Part shown: piece after piece, positions 35,601 through 43,368 of the stretch
How positions within the stretch are numbered: the stretch's first letter is position 1
Layout of the letters: each line of letters starts with the position of its first letter
Assembly (NCBI RefSeq): GCF_003121295.1
Contig: NZ_PHNC01000031.1
Coordinates: 1,428,439 to 1,492,438, forward strand
Length of the DNA stretch: 64,000 nucleotides
Reading direction: 5' to 3'
Origin: Streptomyces orinoci
GTDB taxonomy: Bacteria; Actinomycetota; Actinomycetes; Streptomycetales; Streptomycetaceae
Made by a program: the position numbers and the translations under genes
The notes under the pieces: generated by a model
The model's input: only the letters and a program-made list of their open reading frames with translations
What the model was told of the DNA's origin: nothing
Database searches by the model: none

Positions 35601-36461
35601 GGCGCGCTTGACGATGTCCTCGTAGGCCTGCCAGAACTCGAAGAAGTTGAGGGTCTCGGCCTTCTTGATGGCCGCGACCACCAGCTGGCGGTCGCCATTG
35701 GGCTTCACCAGGTCGATGGCCAGGCCCAGGTTGACATGCTCGGGCTTGACCAGGGTGGGCTTGCCGTCCTTCTCCGTGAAGGAGTAGTTCATCGACGGCA
35801 TCAGCTTCAGCGCCTGCACCATGGCGTAGCCGATGAGGTGCGTAAAGGACACCTTGCCGCCGCGGGCGCGCTTGAGGTGGTTGTTGATGACGATGCGCTG
35901 GTCGAACAGCAGCTTCACCGGGACGGCGCGGACCGAGGTGGCGGTCGGCAGCTCCAGGGAGGCGTTCATGTTCTTGGCGACCGCGGCGGAGGGGCCGCGC
36001 AGCGTCACATACTCGGGGCCGGCCGGGGCCTCGGTCGCCGGCTGCGCCTTGGGCTTGGGCCGGGCGGCCGGAGTGACCGGCTTGGCGGGCGCCGGAGCCG
36101 CGGCGGGAGCCGGGGCGGCGGCAGCGGCCGGCTTGGCCTGCGGCGCGGCGGGTGCCGGGGCCGGAGCGGCCGGCTGGGCGGCGGGCGCCGGGGCGGCCGG
36201 CTGGGCCGGGGCCTTTGCGGCGGCGGGCGGCGCGGCGGGGGCCGTGCCCGCGGGCGCTGCCGCCTGCGGCGGATTCGCGCCCGGCTTGTAGTCGGCGAAG
36301 AAGTCCCACCAGGCTCGGTCGACCGAGTTCGGGTCCTGGAGGTACTGCTGGTAGATCTCGTCGACGAGCCACTCATTGGGACCGAACACGTCGGCAGGGC
36401 TCTTGCCCTGCCCGTCTTGGTCGGTCGAGATGCTCGATGAGTTCGGGGACTGTGGCGACAC
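32655..36461 (-). CDS. kgd: Multifunctional 2-oxoglutarate decarboxylase / dehydrogenase E2-E1 fusion (Kgd)
   Basis: A 1268-aa enzyme of the TCA cycle supplying the E1 (ThDP decarboxylase) and E2-like succinyltransferase parts of the oxoglutarate dehydrogenase complex. It has a short OdhA-type N-terminal segment (EWLVDEIYQQYLQDPNSVD), a long Ala/Pro linker (~65-150), an acyltransferase core with H363 in YDHRVIQG, then the E1 domain with its ThDP-binding region and transketolase-type C-terminus. There is no lipoyl domain, as in mycobacterial and corynebacterial homologues, so a separate E2p must supply the lipoyl arm. The start chosen is the GTG at 36461, matching the family N-terminus. An intrinsic terminator lies just after the stop. 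Confidence 0.96.
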   Translation of the reverse strand: MSPQSPNSSSISTDQDGQGKSPADVFGPNEWLVDEIYQQYLQDPNSVDRAWWDFFADYKPGANPPQAAAPAGTAPAAPPAAAKAPAQPAAPAPAAQPAAPAPAPAAPQAKPAAAAAPAPAAAPAPAKPVTPAARPKPKAQPATEAPAGPEYVTLRGPSAAVAKNMNASLELPTATSVRAVPVKLLFDQRIVINNHLKRARGGKVSFTHLIGYAMVQALKLMPSMNYSFTEKDGKPTLVKPEHVNLGLAIDLVKPNGDRQLVVAAIKKAETLNFFEFWQAYEDIVKRARVGKLTMEDFTGVTASLTNPGGIGTVHSVPRLMPGQGLIIGVGAMDYPAEFQGTSQDTLNKMGISKVMTLTSTYDHRVIQGAASGEFLRIMHQLLLGENGFYDEIFEALRIPYEPVRWMRDIDASHDDDVTKAARVFELIHSYRVRGHVMADTDPLEYRQRKHPDLDITEHGLTLWDLEREFAVGGFAGKSMMKLRDILGVLRDSYCRTTGIEYMHIQDPKQRKWIQDRVERPHAKPEREEQLRILRRLNAAEAFETFLQTKYVGQKRFSLEGGESVIPLLDSVLDAAAEARLDEAVIGMAHRGRLNVLANIVGKSYAQIFREFEGNLDPKSMHGSGDVKYHLGAEGTFTGLDGEQIKVSLAANPSHLETVDPVVEGIARAKQDIIGKAGTDFTVLPIQLHGDAAFAGQGVVAETLNMSQLRGYRTGGTVHIVINNQVGFTAPPESSRSSMYCTDVARMIEAPIFHVNGDDPEAVVRVARLAFEFRQAFNKDVVIDLICYRRRGHNESDNPGFTQPLMYDLIDKKRSVRKLYTESLIGRGDITLEEAEQALQDYQSQLEKVFIEVREADTAQTPAEVPAPQAEFPVPVQTAVSQEVIKRIAESQVNIPDHVTVHPRLLPQLQRRAASIEDGTIDWGMGETLAFGSLLMEGTPVRLAGQDSRRGTFGQRHAVLVDRETGEDYTPLMYLSEDQARFNVYDSLLSEYAAMGFEYGYSLARPDALVLWEAQFGDFVNGAQSIVDEFVSSSEQKWGQTSGVTLLLPHGYEGQGPDHSSARVERFLQLCAQNNMTVAMPTLPSNYFHLLRWQVHNPHHKPLIVFTPKSMLRLKAAASKAEEFTTGGFRPVIGDESVNPADVRKVVFCSGKVYYDLDAERKKRGITDTALIRLERLYPLPGAELQAEIAKFSNAEKYIWAQEEPANQGAWPFIALNLIDHLDLAVGADVPAAERLRRISRPHSSSPAVGSAKRHQVEQATLIAEVFDA

Positions 36462-36711
36462 GGCGGCAACCGCCCTCTTCCGCTTCCTAAGGTGGTGGAC
36501 AGCGGGAATAAAGGCTACGCCTGTCAGGGGCTCCGATGCAGGCCACCGGGGCCAGTCGTCGCCTAAGTCACACTCTCCACCGGGTTTCGTGGCATGACGG
36601 GACGGGAAACACACGGGGTTCTGCGTCTCCCCGTGGTTTCCAGGTTCGCTGAAGCTCGCCCCACATCCATCGGAATGTGTGCGTCCGCCATCGACCCTAC
36701 GTCAACTCTGA

Positions 36712-37809
36712 TCACGAAGGTCCTCCCGGAAGAGTGACCTTGATACGACAACCACGCGCTGACTCGGCCACCCCTATGCTCCCGCCGTGCAGATCGACCG
36801 CCCAGCGGGCGATCGCCAGCCCCAGCCCGGTGCCGCCGTCGCCGCCCGGCCCCTGGTGGTCCGCGCCGCCCCGGTTGAACCGCTCGAAGACCCGGTGCCG
36901 CTCCGCCTCCGGGATGCCCGGCCCCTCGTCCAGCACCTCCAGCGCCAGCGAGCCGGGTGTCTCGCCCTGGCGGGCCCGTACCGTGACCCGGCCATGCGGC
37001 GGGCTGTGCCGCACCGCGTTCTCCACCAGATTGGCCACCACCTGGTGCAGCCGCTCGGCGTCCGCGTGCGCGGTCAGCTCCGGCGGCCGGACGTCCAGAT
37101 GCAGATGGACGTCCTTGCGGGACCGCGCGGTACGGCCGGTGACGGCGTTGCTGGCCATGCTCGCCTCCTTGAGCACCCCGGCCAGATAGGGCCACACCTC
37201 GAAGCGGCGGGCGCGCAGCGGGACCACCCCGTTGTCCAGCCGGGACAGATCCAGCAGCTGTTCCACCAGCCGCCCCAGCCGCTCGGTCTGCTGAAGGGCG
37301 GTGCGCATGGTCTCCGGGTCGGCCGCCGAGACCCCGTCCACCACGTTCTCCAGCACCGCCCGCAGGCCCGCGATGGGGGTGCGCAGCTCATGGGAGACAT
37401 TGGCGACCAGCTCCTTGCGGTGGGTGTCCACCGCCTCCAGGTCGGCCGCCATCCGGTTGAAGGCGGTGGCCAGCGCCCCGAACTCGTCCCGCCGCCCGTC
37501 GCTGACCCGCCGGGTGTAGTCGCCGTGCGCCATGGCGCGGGTGACCTCGGTCATCTCGTCCAGCGGCGCGGTCAGGCCATGCGCCACGAACTGGGTGATC
37601 AGCAGCGAGGCGATGATCGAGAAGATGGTGATCACCCGTAGCTCGGTGGCCGAGTGGATGGCCAGGAACACCAGCAGGGTGGTGATCACCACCGAGCCGA
37701 TCACCAGCGCGCCCAGCGCGGCCTTGACCGAGCGGAACGGGTCCAGCGGCCGCAGCGCCTCCCAGACCCGCGCCCACAGCCCCGGCCGCTCCGCCCCGCC
37801 CGTCCTCAC
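36712..37809 (-). CDS. Sensor histidine kinase
   Basis: A 365-aa membrane kinase. One or two hydrophobic helices (residues ~28-52 and ~58-78) are followed by a HAMP domain (~75-130), the H-box with phosphorylated H140 (ANVSHELRTPI), and a C-terminal ATPase with N-box LVENAVRH, G1 DEGPGIP and G2 GGTGLGLAI. The external part is minimal, so it may sense membrane or cytoplasmic signals. Its GTG overlaps the response regulator stop (GTGA), forming a coupled pair. The same pair lies beside kgd in S. coelicolor, from memory, suggesting a conserved core system; its signal is unknown to me. Confidence 0.94.
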   Translation of the reverse strand: MRTGGAERPGLWARVWEALRPLDPFRSVKAALGALVIGSVVITTLLVFLAIHSATELRVITIFSIIASLLITQFVAHGLTAPLDEMTEVTRAMAHGDYTRRVSDGRRDEFGALATAFNRMAADLEAVDTHRKELVANVSHELRTPIAGLRAVLENVVDGVSAADPETMRTALQQTERLGRLVEQLLDLSRLDNGVVPLRARRFEVWPYLAGVLKEASMASNAVTGRTARSRKDVHLHLDVRPPELTAHADAERLHQVVANLVENAVRHSPPHGRVTVRARQGETPGSLALEVLDEGPGIPEAERHRVFERFNRGGADHQGPGGDGGTGLGLAIARWAVDLHGGSIGVAESARGCRIKVTLPGGPS

Positions 37810-38543
37810 GCCGCCGGGGTCTCCAGCGCGTACCCGACCCCGTGCACGGTGCGGATCCGCTCCGCCCCGATCTTGCGGCGCAGCGCCTTGATATGGCTGT
37901 CCACGGTGCGGGTGCCGGAGGCGTCCGCCCAGTCCCACACCTCGGCCAGCAGCTGCTCCCGGGAGAGCACCGCCCGCGGGGTGTTGGCCAGACAGACCAG
38001 CAGGTCGAACTCGGTGGGCGTCAGATGGACGTCCGCCCCGCGCACCCGCACCCGCCGCTGGGCGTGGTCGATCTCCAGCTCGCCCAGCCGCAGGATGCCG
38101 CTGCGCGGGGTGTGCGCGGCCAGCGTGGCCCGCTCCACCCGGCGCAGCAGGACATGCACCCGGGCCGCCAGCTCCCGCATGGAGAACGGCTTGGTCATAT
38201 AGTCGTCGGCCCCCACGCCCAGGCCGACCAGCATGTCCGTCTCGTCGTCCCGCGCGGTGAGCATCAGCACCGGCACCGGCCGCTGCGCCTGCACCCGGCG
38301 GCACACCTCCAGCCCGTCATAGCCCGGCAGCATCACGTCCAGCACCAGCAGATCGGGCTGCCATGCCTCATTGGTGTCCACGGCGGCCGGGCCGTCGCCC
38401 GCGGTCCTTACCTGAAAACCCTCGGCGCGCAGCCGTGCCGCGATGGCCTCGGCGATGGTCCGGTCGTCCTCGACGATCAGCACCCGCCGCTGTGCCCCGG
38501 CGGAGACCGCCGCACCGCTCGGGCCGATGTGTGTCTGCTCCAT
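37806..38543 (-). CDS. OmpR/PhoB-family response regulator
   Basis: A 245-aa regulator with a receiver domain (residues ~20-130; acidic pair EDD, phosphorylated D69 in LVLDVMLPG, Lys in YMTKPFS) and an OmpR winged helix (~145-240; LTPTEFDLLVCLANTP, RTVDSHIKALRRKIG). The start ATG at 38543 is taken because it brings the receiver close to the N-terminus; an ATG at 38576 is possible. It is the first gene of the two-gene operon with the histidine kinase. The targets are unknown. Confidence 0.95.
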   Translation of the reverse strand: MEQTHIGPSGAAVSAGAQRRVLIVEDDRTIAEAIAARLRAEGFQVRTAGDGPAAVDTNEAWQPDLLVLDVMLPGYDGLEVCRRVQAQRPVPVLMLTARDDETDMLVGLGVGADDYMTKPFSMRELAARVHVLLRRVERATLAAHTPRSGILRLGELEIDHAQRRVRVRGADVHLTPTEFDLLVCLANTPRAVLSREQLLAEVWDWADASGTRTVDSHIKALRRKIGAERIRTVHGVGYALETPAA

Positions 38544-38621
38544 TGCGCCCGCCCCCAGCGTTTTAGTGCCCGCCACCCTCCAGGTGTGGCAAGCAGGGTA
38601 CGGGCAGGTGGCGGGGCACGG

Positions 38622-39323
38622 CTACGCGGCGCCGAACGCCAGGTGGACGACGTCCGGGACGCCTCGGGCAACCGCGATCTCTTCGGTGGTTACCTCGGCG
38701 AATCCGGCATTCCGGAGGGCTTCGTCAAACTCTTCGGACGGCTGTGCGGACCATACGGCCAGCACTCCGCCGGGCGTCAGCAGCTTCCGGCAGGCGGCCA
38801 GTCCGGCGGGGGAGTAGAGACCCCCGTTGTCCTCGGTGACCGTCCAGCCGGGACCGTTGTCGATGTCCAGGCAGAGCGCGTCGAAGGAGCAGCCGCCCTG
38901 CTGGACGTAGGCCACCAGATCCGCCTGGACGATCTCGGTGCGCGGGTCGGCCAGCGCCGCCGCGGAGAAGGCGCCCAGCGGGCCGCCGCGATGCCAGTCG
39001 ATCACCGCCGGCTCGCGCTCCACCACGGTGATCCGGCCCCAGCGGGGCTCCTCGGCCGCCCTGGCCAGCGAGAACCCCACCCCCAGGCCGCCGATCAGCA
39101 GGGCGGGATCCCGGCGCCCGGCGGGCAGCGCGGCCAGCGCCGCCTCCACCAGCCGCCGCTCCGAGCGGCCGTCGGAGGTGTCCATCAGAAAGCAGCCATT
39201 GGCGATGATCTCGTGGACGGCGCCCGGCCCCTCGCCACGGCGGCGCAGCACCACCTCCCCAAAGGGGCCGTCGCGGCGGTCCAGGGTGACGGGAGGGTGG
39301 TGCGGGGCGTGTGAAGCGGTCAT
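38622..39323 (-). CDS. Spermidine synthase-like (polyamine aminopropyltransferase fold) protein
   Basis: A 233-aa Rossmann protein. It has the glycine-rich nucleotide/dcSAM loop LLIGGLGVGFSLA (residues ~75-87), the acidic VVEREPAVIDWHR strand end and the LCLDIDNGPGW active-site region found in SpeE-like proteins. It lacks the N-terminal tetramerisation domain of full spermidine synthases, so it may methylate or otherwise use SAM instead. It is divergent from the rhomboid-like gene across a 135-bp gap and lies upstream of the two-component operon. Confidence 0.8.
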   Translation of the reverse strand: MTASHAPHHPPVTLDRRDGPFGEVVLRRRGEGPGAVHEIIANGCFLMDTSDGRSERRLVEAALAALPAGRRDPALLIGGLGVGFSLARAAEEPRWGRITVVEREPAVIDWHRGGPLGAFSAAALADPRTEIVQADLVAYVQQGGCSFDALCLDIDNGPGWTVTEDNGGLYSPAGLAACRKLLTPGGVLAVWSAQPSEEFDEALRNAGFAEVTTEEIAVARGVPDVVHLAFGAA

Positions 39324-39458
39324 AGGAGCCTCCGTCGGATGTCAGGGTGGTGACAAAGGACTTCCTGATCCTTCCAAGGAGTTGATGCGCCGGGGGGCGT
39401 GCCCCTTAATGTTCGTAGCGAGCGGCCGGTCCAGGTCGCCGGAAAGGGGCCTGGCCGA

Positions 39459-40331
39459 GTGAGTGCGGTTGACCCCGGCGGGGTGCGGCGGCGGCTTCGC
39501 GCGCTGGGCGAGCTCATACCCACGCTCCGGGCCACCCCGTTCACCTTCTGCTACGGGCTGGTGCTGCTGGCCACCGCCCTCTATGCCGAGCTGGCCGACG
39601 AGGCCACCGTCAACCGCCTGCTGCGCGGCTCCAGCACGGACGCCGCGCATCTGGCCGACCGTCCGGCGCTGGTCATGGTCGCCAGCGCGCTATGGATAGC
39701 GGGCGGCCTGTTCTCCTTCTACGGCCTGGCCTTCGCCCCCGTGCTCGGCGCCCTGGAACGCCGGGTCGGCGGGCTGCGTACCGCCGTGGTCTTCACACTG
39801 GGCCATGTGCTGGCCACCCTGGCCACCGAGCTGCCGGTGGCGGGCGCGGTGGCGGCGGGGCGGCTTCCGGCCGCGTCGCTGCACCGGCTCGACTACGGCA
39901 TCAGCTTCGGGCTGATGGCCTGCCTGGGGGCGCTGGCCGGGCTGCTGGCCCCGGCCTGGAAGTGGACCATCCTGGGCGGCGCGGGCCTGCTCTGCGCCCA
40001 GGACCTGATCGAGTTCGCCGATCCACTGGCCAGCTGGGGGCATCCGATAGCGCTGCTGATCGGCATCGCCTGCCAGGTGCGGCTGCGTGACCGGGTCCGT
40101 CCGGGGTACGGGGCCGCTCCGGCGCGGGGCACGGCCGGCGACCCGCCCCGGGTTCCGGAAGGGTTGCTGCCGGTACCGGACGGGCCGCTGACCATCGCCC
40201 GCGCCGCGGAGGCGCCGCGCGAGAGCGGGCTGCTCCACGGGCCGCGTCCGGCCCGGACCGAGCCCGCCCCGGCCCCGGATGCGGCGCCCGGCGGCGAGCC
40301 CCGCCATGCGGACGCCCTCGGACCGCGCTGA
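39459..40331 (+). CDS. Rhomboid-like integral membrane protein
   Basis: A 290-aa protein starting at the GTG at 39459, with AAAGGGG 9 nt upstream. Residues ~22-205 contain about six hydrophobic segments (FTFCYGLVLLATALYAEL, VMVASALWIAGGLFSFYGLAF, FGLMACLGALAGLLAPAWKW). The remaining ~85 residues are a Pro/Ala-rich cytoplasmic tail. The layout matches actinobacterial rhomboid-like proteins, but I see no clear GxSG catalytic serine, so proteolytic activity is doubtful. Confidence 0.75.
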   Translation: MSAVDPGGVRRRLRALGELIPTLRATPFTFCYGLVLLATALYAELADEATVNRLLRGSSTDAAHLADRPALVMVASALWIAGGLFSFYGLAFAPVLGALERRVGGLRTAVVFTLGHVLATLATELPVAGAVAAGRLPAASLHRLDYGISFGLMACLGALAGLLAPAWKWTILGGAGLLCAQDLIEFADPLASWGHPIALLIGIACQVRLRDRVRPGYGAAPARGTAGDPPRVPEGLLPVPDGPLTIARAAEAPRESGLLHGPRPARTEPAPAPDAAPGGEPRHADALGPR

Positions 40332-40334
40332 GGC

Positions 40335-40415
40335 CGGCGCCCCGTAAGGGGCGCGGGGCGGCTATTCGATATGCGGCTCCGCCGCGTGGGCGCGACAAGC
40401 CCCCACCGGCCCGCA
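40335..40415 (+). repeat. R2-type repeat after the rhomboid-like gene
   Basis: Contains the R2 core GGCTCCGCCGCGTGGGCGCG at 40375-40394, introduced by CCCCGTAAGGGGCGCGGGG, the start of an R1 unit. It is a hybrid of the two families placed directly after a stop codon. Confidence 0.7.
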
Positions 40416-40591
40416 GGTGACAAGTGGCCGCAGTCCAGAGCCGATCATCGGGCGTCCTGACTGCCCATACGCACCGCGCGCCCCGCGAGAGCTCGTGCTC
40501 ACCGGCCCCGTGAGCGCCCCGTCCTCACCGCACCCCGCGGTGATCGCTCAGAGCGAACAAGCCCTCGGGAACAACCGCACCCTCCCCACGC

Positions 40592-40612
40592 ATTGAGTCG
40601 GCATAGCTCAAC
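40592..40612. promoter_or_regulatory. HAIR-like HspR operator of lon
   Basis: ATTGAGT-N7-GCTCAAC, 22 bp before the lon start. It matches the HAIR consensus CTTGAGT-N7-ACTCAAG in spacing and in most positions. HspR is known to repress lon in Streptomyces, so the site is expected here. Confidence 0.7.
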
Positions 40613-40633
40613 TTGCCTGCCGAAGGGGAGATC

Positions 40634-43030
40634 ATGGCTTCGACGTCCACACCGCTCACCCTGCCCGTCCTGCCGCTCGACGACGAGGTCGTGCTGCCCG
40701 GCATGGTGGTTCCGCTGGATCTGTCCGCCACCGAGGTACGCGCCGCCGTCGAGGCCGCCCAGGCCGCCGCGCAGGGCGGGGCCAAGCCGCGGGTGCTGCT
40801 GGTGCCCCGGGTGGACGGCACCTACGCCGGGGTGGGCACCCTGGGCAGCGTCGAACAGGTCGGCCGGCTCTCCGACGGCGACCCCGGCGCGCTGATCCGC
40901 GGCCTGCGCCGGGTGCGCATCGGCGCCGGGACGACGGGCCCGGGCGCGGCCCTCTGGGTGGAGGGTGCGGTGATCGAGGAGGTCACCCCCGACCCACTGC
41001 CCGGTGCCGTCACCGAGCTGATGAAGGAGTACAAGGCCCTGGCCACCAGCTGGCTGCGCAAGCGCGGCGCCTGGCAGGTGGTGGACCGGGTCCAGCAGAT
41101 CGAGGACCTCTCCCAGCTCGCCGACAACTCCGGCTATTCGCCCTTCCTCACCGTCGCCCAGCGCGTCGAGCTGCTGGAGACCGCCGACCCGGTGGCCCGG
41201 CTGAAGCTCGCCGTGAAGTGGCTGGGCGAGCACCTGGCCGAGCAGGATGTCGCCGAGTCCATCGCCAAGGACGTCCAGCAGGGCGTGGACAAGCAGCAGC
41301 GCGAGTTCCTGCTCCGCCGCCAGCTGGAGGCCGTCCGCAAGGAGCTGGCCGAGCTCAATGGCGACCCGGAGAACGAGTCCGAGGACTACCGGGCCCGGGT
41401 GGAGGCCGCCGAGCTGCCGGAGAAGGTCCGCGAGGCGGCCCTGAAGGAGGTCGGCAAGCTCGAACGGGCCTCCGACCAGAGCCCGGAGAGCGGCTGGATC
41501 CGCACCTGGCTGGACACGGTGCTGGAGATGCCGTGGAACGAGCGCACCGAGGACGCCTATGACATCCCCGGTGCCAAGGCCGTGCTGGACGCGGACCACG
41601 CGGGCCTGGAGGACGTCAAGGAACGGATCACCGAATACCTGGCCGTGCGCAAGCGGCGCGCGGACCGGGGCCTGGGAGTGGTCGGCGGGCGGCGCGGGGG
41701 CGCGGTGCTCGCGCTCGTCGGCCCCCCGGGCGTGGGCAAGACCTCGCTGGGCGAGTCCGTGGCCCGGGCCATGGGCCGCAAGTTCGTCCGGGTGGCGCTC
41801 GGCGGTGTCCGGGACGAGGCGGAGATCCGCGGCCACCGGCGCACCTATGTCGGCGCGCTCCCCGGCCGCATCGTCCGCGCCATCAAGGAGGCGGGCGCCA
41901 TGAATCCGGTTGTCCTGCTGGACGAGATCGACAAGGTGGGCTCCGACTTCCGCGGCGACCCGGCCGCGGCCCTGCTGGAGGTCCTGGACCCGGCCCAGAA
42001 CCACACCTTCCGCGACCACTATCTGGAGGTCGAACTCGACCTGTCCGATGTGGTGTTCCTGGCCACCGCCAACGTTCTGGAGGCCATCCCGGAGGCCCTG
42101 CTGGACCGGATGGAGCTGGTCCGGCTGGACGGCTACACCGAGGACGAGAAGGTGGTCATCGCCCGTGACCACCTGCTGCCCCGCCAGCTGGAGCGGGCCG
42201 GACTGGACGCCGCCGAGGTCACCGTCGCCGACGAGGCGCTGCGCAGGCTGGCCGGGGAGTACACCCGCGAGGCGGGCGTACGCACCCTGGAGCGCACCAT
42301 CGCCCGGCTGCTGCGCAAGGTGGCCGCCCAGCATGAACTGGGCGAGCGCGAGCTGCCGTTCACCATTGGCACGGACCAGCTGCGGCCGCTGATCGGCCGC
42401 CCGCACCACACCCCCGAGTCCGCCCAGGACCCGGCCGAGCGGCGCACCGCGGTGCCCGGTGTGGCCACGGGGCTGGCCGTCACCGGTGCCGGCGGCGACG
42501 TCCTCTTCGTGGAGGCGTCCCTGGCCGACCCCGAGACCGGCGGCGCGGGCCTGACCCTCACCGGCCAACTCGGCGATGTCATGAAGGAGTCGGCCCAGAT
42601 CGCCCTCTCCTTCCTCCGCTCCCACGGCGCCGAACTGGAGCTCCCGGTCGGTGACTTCAAGGACCGCGGCATCCATCTCCACGTCCCCGCGGGCGCGGTG
42701 CCCAAGGACGGGCCCAGCGCGGGTATCACCATGACCACCGCACTGGCCTCGCTGCTCTCCGGGCGCCAGGTGCGGCCGGAGGTCGCCATGACCGGCGAGG
42801 TCTCGCTCACCGGGCGGGTACTGCCGATCGGCGGCGTCAAGCAGAAGCTGCTGGCCGCGCACCGGGCCGGGATCACCACGGTGATCATCCCCAAGCGGAA
42901 TGAGCCGGACCTGGACGATGTCCCCGCCGAGGTCCTCCAGAAGCTGGAGGTCCACCCGGTCTCCGACGTCCGCCAGGTCCTGGAACTGGCCCTCACCCCG
43001 GCCACGGCGGAGGTCGCCATGGCGGCGTAG
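40634..43030 (+). CDS. lon: ATP-dependent protease Lon
   Basis: Cytosolic AAA+ protease that degrades damaged and regulatory proteins. The 798-aa protein has the LON substrate-binding domain (~1-200), AAA+ module with Walker A GPPGVGKTS and Walker B VVLLDEIDKV, and the S16 protease domain with catalytic S695 (KDGPSAGIT) and K738 (VKQKLLAAH). The ATG at 40634 follows GAAGGGGAG. The HAIR-like palindrome in its promoter indicates heat-shock control through HspR. A GC hairpin (43060-43076) and an R1 repeat follow the gene. Confidence 0.97.
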   Translation: MASTSTPLTLPVLPLDDEVVLPGMVVPLDLSATEVRAAVEAAQAAAQGGAKPRVLLVPRVDGTYAGVGTLGSVEQVGRLSDGDPGALIRGLRRVRIGAGTTGPGAALWVEGAVIEEVTPDPLPGAVTELMKEYKALATSWLRKRGAWQVVDRVQQIEDLSQLADNSGYSPFLTVAQRVELLETADPVARLKLAVKWLGEHLAEQDVAESIAKDVQQGVDKQQREFLLRRQLEAVRKELAELNGDPENESEDYRARVEAAELPEKVREAALKEVGKLERASDQSPESGWIRTWLDTVLEMPWNERTEDAYDIPGAKAVLDADHAGLEDVKERITEYLAVRKRRADRGLGVVGGRRGGAVLALVGPPGVGKTSLGESVARAMGRKFVRVALGGVRDEAEIRGHRRTYVGALPGRIVRAIKEAGAMNPVVLLDEIDKVGSDFRGDPAAALLEVLDPAQNHTFRDHYLEVELDLSDVVFLATANVLEAIPEALLDRMELVRLDGYTEDEKVVIARDHLLPRQLERAGLDAAEVTVADEALRRLAGEYTREAGVRTLERTIARLLRKVAAQHELGERELPFTIGTDQLRPLIGRPHHTPESAQDPAERRTAVPGVATGLAVTGAGGDVLFVEASLADPETGGAGLTLTGQLGDVMKESAQIALSFLRSHGAELELPVGDFKDRGIHLHVPAGAVPKDGPSAGITMTTALASLLSGRQVRPEVAMTGEVSLTGRVLPIGGVKQKLLAAHRAGITTVIIPKRNEPDLDDVPAEVLQKLEVHPVSDVRQVLELALTPATAEVAMAA

Positions 43031-43059
43031 GGGCCCCGCATGGCCCGCGGCCGAACAGG

Positions 43060-43076
43060 CCGCCCCTGCGGGGCGG
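43060..43076 (+). terminator. Short hairpin after lon
   Basis: Seven-bp perfect stem (43060-43066 / 43070-43076) with a 3-nt loop, 30 bp after the lon stop and no U-run. A weak intrinsic terminator candidate. Confidence 0.4.
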
Positions 43077-43159
43077 ATCACCCCACCCACGCACCACCCG
43101 TGGAGGCCAACCGCCAGGGTTGCGCTCTCCGGTGGGGGGCGCCCGCCGTTGGCGTCAGC

Positions 43160-43300
43160 GGGCCGCGGTGGGGGTGCCCCGCCAGGGGCGCGGGGAACTG
43201 CGCGGCCAGCCACACCCGGCCCGCGGTCGGGCGACAGGCAGTTGTCGGCAGACGCTTCGTCGCCGGGCGGGGCGCCCTCCCAGGGGCATGGGGAACGCAC
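43160..43300 (+). repeat. R1 repeat between lon and the SARP-like gene
   Basis: Exact R1 core at 43185-43204, followed by the usual GTCGGCAGACGC and CGTCGCCGGGCG blocks and by a decayed second core at ~43280. The 338-bp gap otherwise holds only the post-lon hairpin and presumably the promoter of the regulator. Confidence 0.75.
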
Positions 43301-43368
43301 GACCGGCCGCCGTCCCCCGAAGCAGCCCACATCGCCAACCCCCACCACACATTCCTTAACCTTGGGCC

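Noticed and set aside
33759..36440. An 893-codon plus-strand frame opposite kgd
   Set aside because: Shadow of kgd; no recognisable motif and wrong amino acid composition.
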